A stretch of DNA of 64,000 nt from Armatimonas sp043757465 (GCF_043757465.1 NZ_JAYVPL010000079.1:1-64000); one strand, 5' to 3'. Shown: positions 49,631 through 57,458, numbered from the stretch's first letter. Program-made: numbers and translations. Notes: generated by a model not told the origin, from the letters alone.

Positions 49631-50287
49631 ATGCTCCAGCAACGCACTCTCCTCGAACCACCTCTCAGGGACGAAACCGAGGCATCTCTGAAGACGCTCC
49701 GAACCTACGAGCGGCTTCTCTGGGGCGTGCTGGCTTGCAAAGGTGCGCTTCTGCTGGCGGGGGCAATTGCCGTACCGTTTCTACGGGGGCAGTCGGCAGG
49801 CATACTTCCGTATTTTGGTTCTGCACTTGCGGCTTTAGCGATCCTGACGGTACTCACGGGTGTGGTTCAGATCCTGATCCATCGGAAGGGGAACCAGCTT
49901 TTGCTGTATGTAGCGTCACGGCACGGTGAGCTGAAAACCGACCACGTCGCCCTTGTATTGAAGACACTGGCAGTCACACAATTTATCGGTGGGCTGGATG
50001 AGAAAGTCTCGGTGGCAAGAAAACAGCTTGAGACAACACTGCGGGGGCTGCTTCCCAAGCTCAATGAGGCTCAGTGCCTCGCGCTGACAAAAGCGCACCG
50101 GTCTTACTTGCGTGGTTGGGCAAAAAACAGGCGACCCGAGCAGCAAGTGGCTGCGCTACTAGTGCTCGCCACCGCACGGGATACGAAATCTACGGTACTG
50201 GCGAAACGCTTTGCCCAGGAAACCCCAGACTCCGACGAGAGGGTGCGGGAAGCGGCGACGGATTTTCTCAAAGCAATGGGGGAGTAG
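49631..50287 (+). CDS. membrane protein with C-terminal HEAT-like region, tandem paralogue 1
   Basis: A 218-residue protein with two hydrophobic helices (about 34-55 and 62-85) and a helical cytoplasmic C-terminus. That part ends QQVAALLVLATARDTKSTVLAKRF and DERVREAATDFL, which look like HEAT-type repeats. The next gene has the same plan, and the last 60 residues of the two align closely (LLVLAT--D------LA, then S-ERVREAA--FL). No family name is known to me. The ATG at 49631 follows the epimerase stop by 21 nt. Confidence 0.6.
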   Translation: MLQQRTLLEPPLRDETEASLKTLRTYERLLWGVLACKGALLLAGAIAVPFLRGQSAGILPYFGSALAALAILTVLTGVVQILIHRKGNQLLLYVASRHGELKTDHVALVLKTLAVTQFIGGLDEKVSVARKQLETTLRGLLPKLNEAQCLALTKAHRSYLRGWAKNRRPEQQVAALLVLATARDTKSTVLAKRFAQETPDSDERVREAATDFLKAMGE

Positions 50288-50290
50288 GCG

Positions 50291-50908
50291 ATGTCACTGG
50301 TACCTTTGAAGCATGGGACACTCACATGGGAGGATCTGCTGAAGCAGATCGAGGGGCAGGTAGAGTCCTGGCAACGCCGAAAGCGAGTCGTGCAGCTTCT
50401 TTGTCCTTTGATACTGGTACTACTCGTTATCAATTTTATGTGGGGGCCATCTTGGACACTGCGCATCTTGACACTCCCGGCACTCTGCCTGCTGACGTGG
50501 ATATTTCTTTGGGGAGTCACTCTCCCGGTGAAGCTAAGAAATCAGCTCGTTGATGCGGTGGAGCGAGAGCTGAGCACCGAGGATATTCCCTCTGCCCTCC
50601 GTCTGCTTGCCCTTCTGCCGACACTGGGAATCCGTACGGGTGCCGAGAGCCTGCATCTGAAGACACTTGCGAGTCTGAACTTTTTTCTCCCTGAGCAAGT
50701 GAGGGGGCTACGGAACCAGGAAAAGGCACTGCTGCGCTCCTGGGTCAAGGAAGGCACGACCGAGGAAAAAGTCAAGGCACTGCTGGTGCTGGCAACACTG
50801 AACGATGAAGCCATGCGACCTCTTGCAAGGTGGCTTGCTACCACGGAGTCTGCTTCAAATGAGCGCGTCCGAGAAGCCGCTGTGGAATTCCTGATAACTA
50901 CGGATTGA
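50291..50908 (+). CDS. membrane protein with C-terminal HEAT-like region, tandem paralogue 2
   Basis: A 205-residue relative of the preceding gene: two central hydrophobic helices (about 35-75), then a helical domain ending KVKALLVLATLNDEAMRPLARW and NERVREAAVEFL. It begins 3 nt after the stop of paralogue 1, so the pair is one unit from a local duplication. Its 3' end overlaps the convergent rsmA gene by 11 nt. Function unknown; HEAT-type repeats would suggest protein-protein contacts. Confidence 0.6.
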   Translation: MSLVPLKHGTLTWEDLLKQIEGQVESWQRRKRVVQLLCPLILVLLVINFMWGPSWTLRILTLPALCLLTWIFLWGVTLPVKLRNQLVDAVERELSTEDIPSALRLLALLPTLGIRTGAESLHLKTLASLNFFLPEQVRGLRNQEKALLRSWVKEGTTEEKVKALLVLATLNDEAMRPLARWLATTESASNERVREAAVEFLITTD

Positions 50909-51740
50909 AATCGGCGTCCAGCGCTCGCGCAATCGCAGCGATCTCGTCCAGGCTTAGGGTCTCAGCGCGGCGGTCGGGAGTGACGCTAGCGGTATTGAGT
51001 GCGGCGAGGATCTCATCGCGCGGGCGGTTCATTCCGTGCGAGAGTGCTCCGAGTAGCATCTTGCGGCGCTGGCCAAACGCGGCGCGGCTGACGGCAAAGA
51101 ACGCCTCCGGGGAGGGGACATCCACAGGAGGCGTGGTGTGCGGAATCAGATGCAGGATCGCAGAGTCCACTTTCGGAGGCGGGAAGAACGCGTTGCGCGG
51201 GACGAGCGCGGGAACGTGTACGGTGGCGTAGAACTGCATAAACACGGAGAGTGAGCCGTAGGCATCGGAGTTCGGGGTGGCCTTGGCCCGATCCGCCACT
51301 TCTTTTTGGACGAGCAGCGTGATCGAGGAGAACACCGGACGGAACTCCAGCATCTTCACCAGAAGCGGCGAGGTGATGTTATAGGGAATATTGGCCACCA
51401 CTTTGGTTGCGCCCAGCTCGCTCCAGTTGTATTTGAGTGCATCGGCCTCGATTAAGCGCCAGTTCTCAAACTCCGCCATCACCTCGGCGAGCACGGGGGG
51501 CAAGTGACGGTCCAGCTCGATAGAGACCACCGCCCCGGCATACTTGGCGAGCTCACGGGTGAGCACGCCCGCGCCGGGGCCAATCTCAAGAACCGTGTCG
51601 CTTGGGGTGAGCGCGGCGGCGGCGAGGATTTTTTCTAGATGGTTGCGGTCTACGAGAAAGTGCTGGCCAAAGCGTCGGGCGAGCTGAAGCCCGTGTCTCT
51701 CCAGCAGGGCTTTCAGCTCAGAAGGACGAGTGAGTTCCAA
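50898..51740 (-). CDS. rsmA: 16S rRNA dimethyladenosine transferase
   Basis: A 280-residue SAM-dependent enzyme (KsgA) that dimethylates two adjacent adenines near the 3' end of 16S rRNA. Motifs: RFGQHFLVDRNHLEKIL, VLEIGPGAGVLTREL (SAM), and the catalytic VANIPYNITSPLLVKML. The length is standard. The start is TTG directly after the TAG stop of the upstream ssDNA-annealing-like gene, so translation is coupled. kasugamycin sensitivity would follow from its loss in other bacteria. Confidence 0.93.
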   Translation of the reverse strand: MELTRPSELKALLERHGLQLARRFGQHFLVDRNHLEKILAAAALTPSDTVLEIGPGAGVLTRELAKYAGAVVSIELDRHLPPVLAEVMAEFENWRLIEADALKYNWSELGATKVVANIPYNITSPLLVKMLEFRPVFSSITLLVQKEVADRAKATPNSDAYGSLSVFMQFYATVHVPALVPRNAFFPPPKVDSAILHLIPHTTPPVDVPSPEAFFAVSRAAFGQRRKMLLGALSHGMNRPRDEILAALNTASVTPDRRAETLSLDEIAAIARALDADFNP

Positions 51741-52601
51741 CTAAAGCAGCGTGTCTCCGCCGGGCTGACGCGGGGCGGGGCGGGCAGGAGGACGAGCCGC
51801 CGCCCGTGGCGGCGGCGGGGGAGCATCTCCATCGGCGAACGGATCGTCGAGATCGTCTAGCTCCTCATTACCGCCAGGATCGGGCGTGTTGCGCTCCGGC
51901 TCACGGACGCGCTGGATCGAGCCACCGGCGGGCGCAGGGCGAGCCTGCTGCATCGAGGCAGGCTCACTGGGGAGAGGCCGTGGTGCGGGGCGAGGCAGAG
52001 AGGACGCAGGGCGGAGTGACAGATCTGCGGGAAGATCGGCGTGCGGTTGCTGTCGTGCTTGCGGTGTGGGTATAGATCGCTGCGGCGCACGCGGGGCTTC
52101 GTCTTCGTCGAATGGCGGTGGCATCTCATCGCGCAGGAGAGGGGCCGTGGGCCGCGGGATCGGCGGTACGGCTTGAGGCGCGGGAGCAACACGCTGAGGC
52201 GGCCCGTAGCCACTTGGGCCGGGCGGGGGAGGAGCCATACGAGGCGCCGCGGAAGCCCCTCCACGGCGCGGGCCGTTCTCCTCTAGCTCCGGGGCAAACT
52301 GTGCACCGTAGCCGCACATTGCCAGTGCACGACCTACCGAGCCCGTTTCCGCCTTCTCAATAAAGTCACCAAAGCCTTTTACGTCTTCTTTCTTGGTTGC
52401 CGTGGCGATCAGGCGGCCCTCTTCATTGAAGATACTGGCACGAAAAACCGCGAACTGCTTTTCGTGGTTGATCTCCACAGCTTCCGTGACGATCCCCCAG
52501 TCGGGGTGCTCGCTGCGAAACCAGATGAGGCGGGCAGAGACAGGCAGGTACTCACGGTTTCCCTGGACTTTGATGAGATAGCGCTTGGGGTCAAAGGACA
52601 T
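51741..52601 (-). CDS. Rad52/ERF-like conserved protein with proline-rich tail
   Basis: A 286-residue protein in two parts. Residues 1-105 form a compact domain (FDPKRYLIKVQGNREYLPVSARLIWFR, then WGIVTEAVEI and DFIEKAETGSVGRALAMCGYGAQFA) that resembles the conserved core of ERF/Rad52-type single-strand-annealing proteins such as DdrA, where GxxxRAL...G-G is typical. The rest is a long disordered Pro/Arg/Ala tail ending in acidic DDLDDPFADGDAPPP. An acidic end of this kind often serves as a protein-interaction tip in SSB-like proteins. Its assignment to DNA repair is inference. It lies directly before rsmA. Confidence 0.6.
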   Translation of the reverse strand: MSFDPKRYLIKVQGNREYLPVSARLIWFRSEHPDWGIVTEAVEINHEKQFAVFRASIFNEEGRLIATATKKEDVKGFGDFIEKAETGSVGRALAMCGYGAQFAPELEENGPRRGGASAAPRMAPPPPGPSGYGPPQRVAPAPQAVPPIPRPTAPLLRDEMPPPFDEDEAPRAPQRSIPTPQARQQPHADLPADLSLRPASSLPRPAPRPLPSEPASMQQARPAPAGGSIQRVREPERNTPDPGGNEELDDLDDPFADGDAPPPPPRAAARPPARPAPRQPGGDTLL

Positions 52602-52732
52602 GGTTTAGATACTCGATTCTAGGGTTCGACAGAAGGAAGATAGTTTCCTGCCAAACCCCTGTTTTTTAACGGTTTTTGTTAGGTTTAGGTTATGAATAAC
52701 TATTAGATACTGTGTATATTGTTAACGTGAAC

Positions 52733-52761
52733 TTGACATTACTATCTTCCAGGGTTATACT
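52733..52761 (+). promoter_or_regulatory. sigma70-type promoter of the 3D-domain protein gene
   Basis: TTGACA (52733-52738), a 17-nt spacer and TATACT (52756-52761): the best full promoter in the window. The start of transcription would be near 52768. Confidence 0.8.
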
Positions 52762-52767
52762 CTATCG

Positions 52768-52901
52768 GTTTTAAGAAAAGCGGAAATTCTTTTTGAAACC
52801 CAACCATGTCGGCAATCTTGCCGATTGGCGGACCCAAATTGGCGTTCGTCTCTGACTGCGGAGGGTGGCACCATGCCCCCCCACCGAGAAAGAGAGGCAT
52901 C
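52768..52901 (+). promoter_or_regulatory. long structured 5' leader of the 3D-domain gene, riboswitch candidate
   Basis: About 134 nt of leader without a convincing gene. It can form TCGGCAA-TC-TTGCCGA near 52809-52824, and GGGTGGCA with TGCCCCCCCACC near 52863-52884, next to a GCGGACCCA block. Cell-wall hydrolase genes of this kind often have c-di-AMP riboswitches, but the late ydaO consensus blocks are not recognisable, so the class is unknown. AGAGAGG lies 4 nt before the ATG. Confidence 0.4.
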
Positions 52902-53570
52902 ATGCCCTTCACAAACTATACGCGCTCTAGCATCGCAACTCTGGTCGCTCTGACCAGTCTTGCCGCCTATGCACAGACAAGCGCAACCAAGACGCAGACC
53001 GTGATTCTGGTCGTCAAGGGGGAGAGCCACGTGCTCCGAACCACGGCCACCACCGTCAGCGAGCTTCTCCAGGAGCAGCGAGTCTCACTCACCGAGCAGC
53101 TCCAGACTTCCACCCCGCTCCACACTCCGATCACAGAGGGACTGCAGGTTTGGGTCGAACCCAAGGTCGCACTCGCGGGTGACATCAAAAAAGCGCCTGC
53201 GAAGATTGTCGTCAAGGCCACCACGGAAGCATCGCGCAGAACTCTCAGCTCGCGAAGTTCCCTGGGTAATCTTTCTCGCTACGAAGGCAAGCGCGTCCTT
53301 AATCTGACGGCTACCGGCTATGGCCCGGGGGAAAATGGGCAGTGGGGCAATCGGACAAAAATGGGCACCCGTGTTCGCTACGGTGTTGTCGCGGTGGATC
53401 CGCGTGTCATTAAACTAGGAACCCGGCTCCATGTCGAAGGCTACGGTGAGTGCGTTGCCGAGGATGTGGGCAGTGCCATTAAAGGCATGCGCATTGACCT
53501 CGCCTTTGACTCAGACCGTGTGGCGAATGCCTATGGCCGTAAGCGTGTCCGTGTCGTGATTCTGGACTAG
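52902..53570 (+). CDS. secreted G5/DUF348- and 3D-domain cell-wall protein
   Basis: A 222-residue protein: signal peptide (about 1-23, ending AYAQT), a DUF348-like stretch (VILVVKGESHVLRTTATTVSELLQEQ), and a C-terminal 3D domain (about 150-222) with VVAVDPRVIKLGTRLHVEGYGE, AEDVGSAIKGMRIDLAF. The three Asp residues that name the domain are present. Such proteins are lytic-transglycosylase-like cell-wall enzymes related to YabE and resuscitation factors. The ATG at 52902 follows AGAGAGG; a longer frame upstream is part of the structured leader. Next to it are a full promoter and a long leader, so regulation is likely. Confidence 0.8.
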   Translation: MPFTNYTRSSIATLVALTSLAAYAQTSATKTQTVILVVKGESHVLRTTATTVSELLQEQRVSLTEQLQTSTPLHTPITEGLQVWVEPKVALAGDIKKAPAKIVVKATTEASRRTLSSRSSLGNLSRYEGKRVLNLTATGYGPGENGQWGNRTKMGTRVRYGVVAVDPRVIKLGTRLHVEGYGECVAEDVGSAIKGMRIDLAFDSDRVANAYGRKRVRVVILD

Positions 53571-53594
53571 GATCTAAAAATCAGCCCGCTGGAA

Positions 53595-53888
53595 ATGGAC
53601 GGATTTGAGGCGATCTATGCGCTGGTTCGAACCATTCCGGCGGGCTGCGTTCTTAGTTACGGAGAAGTCGGGGATCGGGTAGGTGTGCGGCCTCGAACCG
53701 TGGGACGTGCGATGGCGCACTGTGCCCAAGAGGATCACGTTCCGTGGCACCGGGTTGTTGGAAGCGATGGGACGTTGCGTGTTGCCCGTTACTCTCCCGT
53801 GCTCGCTGCCGAACAACGCCGCCGCCTGGAACTAGAGGGAGTGGTTTTTGGCTCTCAGGGGCGAGTGCCTATTGTTTACTTCTGGTAG
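53595..53888 (+). CDS. alkyltransferase-like protein (ATL), MGMT fold without the cysteine
   Basis: A 97-residue DNA-binding domain of the MGMT/Ogt family: IPAGCVLSYGEVGDRVGVRPRTVGRAM with the helix-turn-helix and the DNA-intercalating Arg (RTVGRAM), then VPWHRVVGSDG. The active-site PCHR is PWHR here, the signature of ATL proteins, which bind O6-alkylguanine without repairing it and recruit nucleotide-excision repair. No alkyl transfer is expected. The start ATG is preceded only by a weak GGAA. Confidence 0.85.
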   Translation: MDGFEAIYALVRTIPAGCVLSYGEVGDRVGVRPRTVGRAMAHCAQEDHVPWHRVVGSDGTLRVARYSPVLAAEQRRRLELEGVVFGSQGRVPIVYFW

Positions 53889-53946
53889 AAAACCCGCAAT
53901 TGTGCGGCAATTTCTGTGCCAGAGAAGCATTTCATCAAAAAAAGCG

Positions 53947-53952
53947 TATAAT
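53947..53952 (+). promoter_or_regulatory. -10 element deciding the TPR gene start
   Basis: TATAAT overlaps an in-frame ATG at 53951, so that codon cannot be in the transcript from this promoter. The GTG at 53969 has AGGAG 5 nt upstream (53959-53963) and is the probable start. Confidence 0.55.
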
Positions 53953-53968
53953 GCCTTCAGGAGAACAG

Positions 53969-54778
53969 GTGACAGGCAAGGCAACAATTTTAGTTTCAGA
54001 AAAAGATGCTCTCCCGCTTCCTGTGGACGAGTGGCGCTGGCTGCATCAAGCGGATGCGCTGGTGGCATCAGGAAGAGTGGAGGAGGCAGTGGCACAACTA
54101 CGGACACTGGTACACGCCCTTCCTGATTCCACACGAGGCTACCTCCGGCTTGCTGACTTGCTCCGCCAGCGACGGCGTGCAGGGGAGGCCCGTGAGATTC
54201 TGGAGACCGCTGTGGCCCATGTCCCCGACTGTCCCGTTTCCCGTGAAGCCCTCGCGGATGTCTGTGTGGAGATCGGACGCTACGATGATGCGATCCCCCA
54301 CGGTCAGGCACTTCTCGCGCTGAAGCCACGCTCAATCCATGCCCGTGATATTCTCTCGACTGCCTTTCTCCACCGGGGGCAGTATGAACGAGCGCTACGC
54401 CTCACCGATGAGATGGTACGCCTAGATCCGTACGACCCAGGGCACCACTTCAAGCGTGGAGTGATCTTACAGCAGGCCGGGCTACTAGCAGCGTCTTGCC
54501 GGGCGTTTACCCGGACGCTGGAGCTTGCGCCTGACGACGAGCTACAAGAAGCCTGCCAGATGGCCATAGATCTTCTGGAGCGCTATCAGATCCGTCAGGT
54601 GCTGTCTCTCGCCTCCGAGGACATTCTCTTCCATCTCCATCTTCTGCGAGATGCTCAAGAAAGTGCGCGGGCACGTGGCTTCTGTCTCTCCGAAACGGCC
54701 GTCGCGGTACTGGCTGCACAGCTTCCCTATCTTACCCTTGATAGCCAACCTGGCTGGCGGCACTACCGGTACCACTAG
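53969..54778 (+). CDS. tetratricopeptide-repeat protein
   Basis: A 269-residue protein with about five TPR units between residues 25 and 190 (for example ADALVASGRVEEAVAQLRTLV, LADLLRQRRRAGEAREILETAV, HARDILSTAFLHRGQYERALRL), then a helical C-terminal region. No signal peptide or enzyme motif, so it is a likely cytoplasmic scaffold. The start is GTG 53969, chosen from the -10 box at 53947 and the AGGAG before it. Neighbours (ATL protein, membrane protein) give no functional clue. Confidence 0.75.
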   Translation: MTGKATILVSEKDALPLPVDEWRWLHQADALVASGRVEEAVAQLRTLVHALPDSTRGYLRLADLLRQRRRAGEAREILETAVAHVPDCPVSREALADVCVEIGRYDDAIPHGQALLALKPRSIHARDILSTAFLHRGQYERALRLTDEMVRLDPYDPGHHFKRGVILQQAGLLAASCRAFTRTLELAPDDELQEACQMAIDLLERYQIRQVLSLASEDILFHLHLLRDAQESARARGFCLSETAVAVLAAQLPYLTLDSQPGWRHYRYH

Positions 54779-54817
54779 GTAATGGAGAAACTTCTCCCAA
54801 ATTCGGCGTAGTTGCCG

Positions 54818-54823
54818 TATAAT
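54818..54823 (+). promoter_or_regulatory. -10 element of the downstream membrane protein gene
   Basis: TATAAT, about 63 nt before the ATG at 54886, with no convincing -35. The leader ends with TGAGGA near the start codon. Confidence 0.5.
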
Positions 54824-54885
54824 GCACCTCAAAACACAGATGCTCACTACGGTGGGCCTGTTGCTCTCGTGAGGATTTTTTCGCC

Positions 54886-55584
54886 ATGTCCATGAATGTG
54901 AACATAGACGAGACTTGGGTTCCCGAACCCGATCTCATGCAGTCCGCACCCCGTCGGATTGTGTCGTTTACTGATTATCCGGATCGTAACCGCCCCAATG
55001 TCCCGCTTTTTTCAGGGATCGCGGGGGCTTTGCTGGTTATCGGATTTTTTCTCTATCTACGTGCCGTCACGCAGCAGAGCGGTGGCAACATCCCGCTTAG
55101 CATTCCTTTGATGCTCGCGGGGTTCACCGGACTGGTCTATTTCCCCTTTCGGTTGAGACAGCACCTGATGCGCTCGGAGCACCTCGTCACCAACGGAGCA
55201 CCAGTGATGGCACGGCTTCTCTCTGCGGATAATCTCAATGGGGATACCTACGCCCGTAGTGTGAAGTACCAGGTGTCGCTTCCGGGAGGCGAGATGGGGC
55301 ACCGTGAGGTCAACGTAGACGATCGGGTACTGCCTAAACGTATCCCATCCAATGTCACTGCCTTGATGGATATGAGCTCCGGCGATGTCGAGCTATATGT
55401 TGCACTGCCGTTTCGTGCGGTTGCGAAGGCAGTACCCGCCACGGCAGTCGCCGCACAGCAAGCCGTTGCACAACAAGCTGTCCCCCAGGAAATGGGGACT
55501 ATCGCGGCATCGAATGCTCCTGAGATCAAGCGCGAGAAGCCCAAGGAAGAGACAGGGAAACCCAAGCGAGAAACCTTCGAATAG
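54886..55584 (+). CDS. two-helix membrane protein of unknown function
   Basis: A 232-residue protein: a polar N-terminus, two hydrophobic segments (about 45-61 and 72-89), then a soluble domain with a beta-rich part (LVTNGAPVMARLLSADNLNGD, KYQVSLPGGEMGHREVNVD). It resembles DUF3592-like loops that sense or scaffold, though I cannot confirm this. The last 50 residues are Ala/Gln- and Lys/Glu-rich and probably disordered. It ends 7 nt before the pyr promoter, so no read-through dependence is needed. Confidence 0.55.
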   Translation: MSMNVNIDETWVPEPDLMQSAPRRIVSFTDYPDRNRPNVPLFSGIAGALLVIGFFLYLRAVTQQSGGNIPLSIPLMLAGFTGLVYFPFRLRQHLMRSEHLVTNGAPVMARLLSADNLNGDTYARSVKYQVSLPGGEMGHREVNVDDRVLPKRIPSNVTALMDMSSGDVELYVALPFRAVAKAVPATAVAAQQAVAQQAVPQEMGTIAASNAPEIKREKPKEETGKPKRETFE

Positions 55585-55591
55585 CTCATGT

Positions 55592-55620
55592 TTGCAAGCG
55601 CGCTTGGTGCGTGCTACACT
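55592..55620 (+). promoter_or_regulatory. promoter of the pyr operon
   Basis: TTGCAA (55592-55597), 17-nt spacer, TACACT (55615-55620). The transcript would start near 55627, just upstream of the PyrR-binding hairpin. Confidence 0.7.
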
Positions 55621-55641
55621 GTTCCAGACAACTAGTAATTG

Positions 55642-55691
55642 CCTTGTTAACCGCCCTGTGAGGCGGGAGCCGCCCCGAGAGACGGACAAGG
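55642..55691 (+). promoter_or_regulatory. PyrR-binding anti-antiterminator hairpin
   Basis: CCTTGT (55642-55647) pairs with ACAAGG (55686-55691), enclosing a conserved-looking loop region, CCGCCCCGAGAGACGG (55669-55684). It matches the known PyrR-binding consensus of Bacillus (core CC-N-GAGAG) at most core positions. AGGCG and AGCCG on its 5' side can pair with CGGCT (55734) and CGCCT (55746) to form an antiterminator. When UMP-bound PyrR holds this hairpin, the terminator downstream can form. Confidence 0.72.
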
Positions 55692-55746
55692 ATGCGTAAG
55701 ACGATGATTTTGGTTCTAACACCGGTGTTGGAGCGGCTTCTTCTGC

Positions 55747-55776
55747 GCCTCCCTGCCTCTCGGCAGGGAGGCGTTT
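55747..55776 (+). terminator. attenuator terminator of the pyr operon
   Basis: GCCTCCCTGCC (55747-55757), loop TCTC, GGCAGGGAGGC (55762-55772), followed by GTTTT. It is an 11-bp perfect stem 22 nt before the pyrR ATG at 55798, the classic position for PyrR attenuation. Confidence 0.85.
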
Positions 55777-55797
55777 TGCTGGCTGAGCGATAAAAAC

Positions 55798-56334
55798 ATG
55801 AATGAAACACAGGTGATGGATAGCGGCGATGTTCGCCGGGCACTGACCCGGATCGCCCATGAGATCGTCGAGCGCAACAAAGGCGCAGCGGGAATCGTGC
55901 TCGTGGGGGTGCTCCGTCGCGGCGAGCCACTTGCAGCGCGCCTCGCCGCCCAGATCGAGCGTATTGAGGGCCATTCTGTGGCCTGCGGTGGTCTTGACAT
56001 CGCGCTCTACCGTGATGACTACGCCGTCCGTCGCCACGAAGCCCGTGCGAGCAGCATCTCTTTTGACATCACGGGTAAGACGGTGATCTTAGTGGATGAT
56101 GTGCTCTTCACGGGGCGCTCTGTCCGCTCCGCGATAGACGCTCTCATGGACCTTGGTCGCCCTGCCACGGTTCAGCTTGCTGTTTTAATTGATCGGGGCC
56201 ACCGCGAACTGCCGATCCGCGCCGACTTTGTGGGCAAGAACCTTCCAACCCAGCGCACCGAGCGCATCAATGTGAAGCTTGCCGAGCTCGACGGCGAAGA
56301 TGCCGTCACCATTGCCAAGGGAGAAGACAATTGA
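55798..56334 (+). CDS. pyrR: bifunctional pyr operon regulator / uracil phosphoribosyltransferase
   Basis: A 178-residue PRTase-fold protein. PRPP loop VILVDDVLFTGRSVRSAIDAL (about 94-114), N-terminal RIAHEIVERNKGA and VLVGVLRRGEPLA. It binds the RNA hairpin at 55642-55691 when UMP is high and so causes termination upstream of its own gene; most members also have weak UPRTase activity. First gene of the operon; the TTG of pyrB overlaps its TGA. Confidence 0.92.
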   Translation: MNETQVMDSGDVRRALTRIAHEIVERNKGAAGIVLVGVLRRGEPLAARLAAQIERIEGHSVACGGLDIALYRDDYAVRRHEARASSISFDITGKTVILVDDVLFTGRSVRSAIDALMDLGRPATVQLAVLIDRGHRELPIRADFVGKNLPTQRTERINVKLAELDGEDAVTIAKGEDN

Positions 56335-57254
56335 ACTTAGCTGGACGTGATCTGCTGGGCCTGGAAGGGCTGGAGCGTGAGGCCATCGAGATGATCCTCG
56401 ACAACGCCACCACGTTCTCTGAAGTCCTGCGTCGCGATGTGAAGAAAGTCCCGACCCTACGGGGCAAGTCCGTCATCACGATGTTTTTTGAGAACTCCAC
56501 GCGCACCCGCTCCAGCTTCGAGGCGGCGGGCAAGTACATGAGCGCCGATGTCATCAATATCAGTGGCAACGCGTCGAGTGCGAGCAAGGGCGAGAGCCTG
56601 CGCGATACGTTCTTAACGCTCCAGGCGCTTACGGCTGATCTCATCATCATGCGCACCCCGTTCAGCGGCGCGTGTCATCAGGCTGCCGCGTGGGTGGACA
56701 TTCCCGTGGTCAATGCAGGCGATGGCATGCACGAGCACCCGACTCAGGGGCTTTTGGACGCGCTCACCATTCGGGATGCAAAAGGCAGCATCGAGGGGCT
56801 GAAAATCGCCATTGTCGGGGATGTCTTGCACTCGCGCGTCGCCCGCAGCAATATCTGGGGCCTCACCACGCTCGGGGCCGATGTGCATGTTATCGGCCCG
56901 AAAACGCTCCTGCCCACCGAGTCCGAAAAGCTCCCCGTCACAGTGCACACGAATCTCGACGAGGGCTTAGAGAACGCCGATGTCGTCATGGTGCTCCGGC
57001 TCCAACTCGAACGGCAGACCAAAGCCCTCTTTCCCACGCCGCGCGAGTATTGCAACCTCTTCGGAGTCAGCCGTCGCGCCCTCCGCGCCGCCAAGCCCGA
57101 TGCGATTATTCTGCACCCCGGCCCGATGAACCGTGGCCTGGAGATCTCCGGCGATGTCCCTGATTTGCCGCAAGCTGTGATCGAGAAACAAGTCACTAAC
57201 GGCGTCGCCACAAGAATGGCAGTTCTGTATTTGTTACTGGGAGCGGAAGGGTGA
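56331..57254 (+). CDS. pyrB: aspartate carbamoyltransferase catalytic chain
   Basis: A 307-residue enzyme making carbamoyl-aspartate. Carbamoyl-phosphate site FFENSTRTRSSFE (about 48-60), HPTQGLLDALTI near residue 131, and a late HPGPMNRG near 265 binding aspartate. No pyrI regulatory gene is present, as expected for PyrR-regulated operons. The start is TTG, overlapping the pyrR stop by 4 nt. A 204-nt gap with a hairpin element separates it from the next gene. Confidence 0.95.
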   Translation: MNLAGRDLLGLEGLEREAIEMILDNATTFSEVLRRDVKKVPTLRGKSVITMFFENSTRTRSSFEAAGKYMSADVINISGNASSASKGESLRDTFLTLQALTADLIIMRTPFSGACHQAAAWVDIPVVNAGDGMHEHPTQGLLDALTIRDAKGSIEGLKIAIVGDVLHSRVARSNIWGLTTLGADVHVIGPKTLLPTESEKLPVTVHTNLDEGLENADVVMVLRLQLERQTKALFPTPREYCNLFGVSRRALRAAKPDAIILHPGPMNRGLEISGDVPDLPQAVIEKQVTNGVATRMAVLYLLLGAEG

Positions 57255-57266
57255 GCACGACAAGAT

Positions 57267-57391
57267 CCCCCCACATGAACGTGGGGGTCTATGGGCGTTC
57301 CGCCACGATGTCGCTCCGCGACTCCCAATCGCTCCGAATCGCGGAGCGATTTCTTAGCCGAAGGCTTTTAGACGCCCACGTTCTGTGGGCG
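57267..57391. mobile_element. 125-bp MITE-like nested-hairpin element in the pyr operon
   Basis: The left end (57267-57291) and the inverted right end (57369-57391) are similar: each is a hairpin (CCCCCAC-ATGAAC-GTGGGGG and CGCCCAC-GTTCT-GTGGGCG) with GTCTA on its inner side. Between them are AATCGCTCCG-AATCG-CGGAGCGATT (10-bp stem, 57327-57351) and AGCC-GAA-GGCT. No coding capacity. It looks like a non-autonomous, IS200/IS605-like or REP-type element inserted between pyrB and the next gene. Confidence 0.55.
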
Positions 57392-57458
57392 GGTGAGAGA
57401 CGGCCATGACGACGATGAACGGCTGCCAGATTCAGCGGATTTGGGGGGAGGAAATACC

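Noticed and set aside
52768..52901. c-di-AMP (ydaO-type) riboswitch
   Set aside because: A GCGGACCCA block and the gene type fit, but the later conserved blocks of the class could not be found by eye, so it is left as an unclassified leader.
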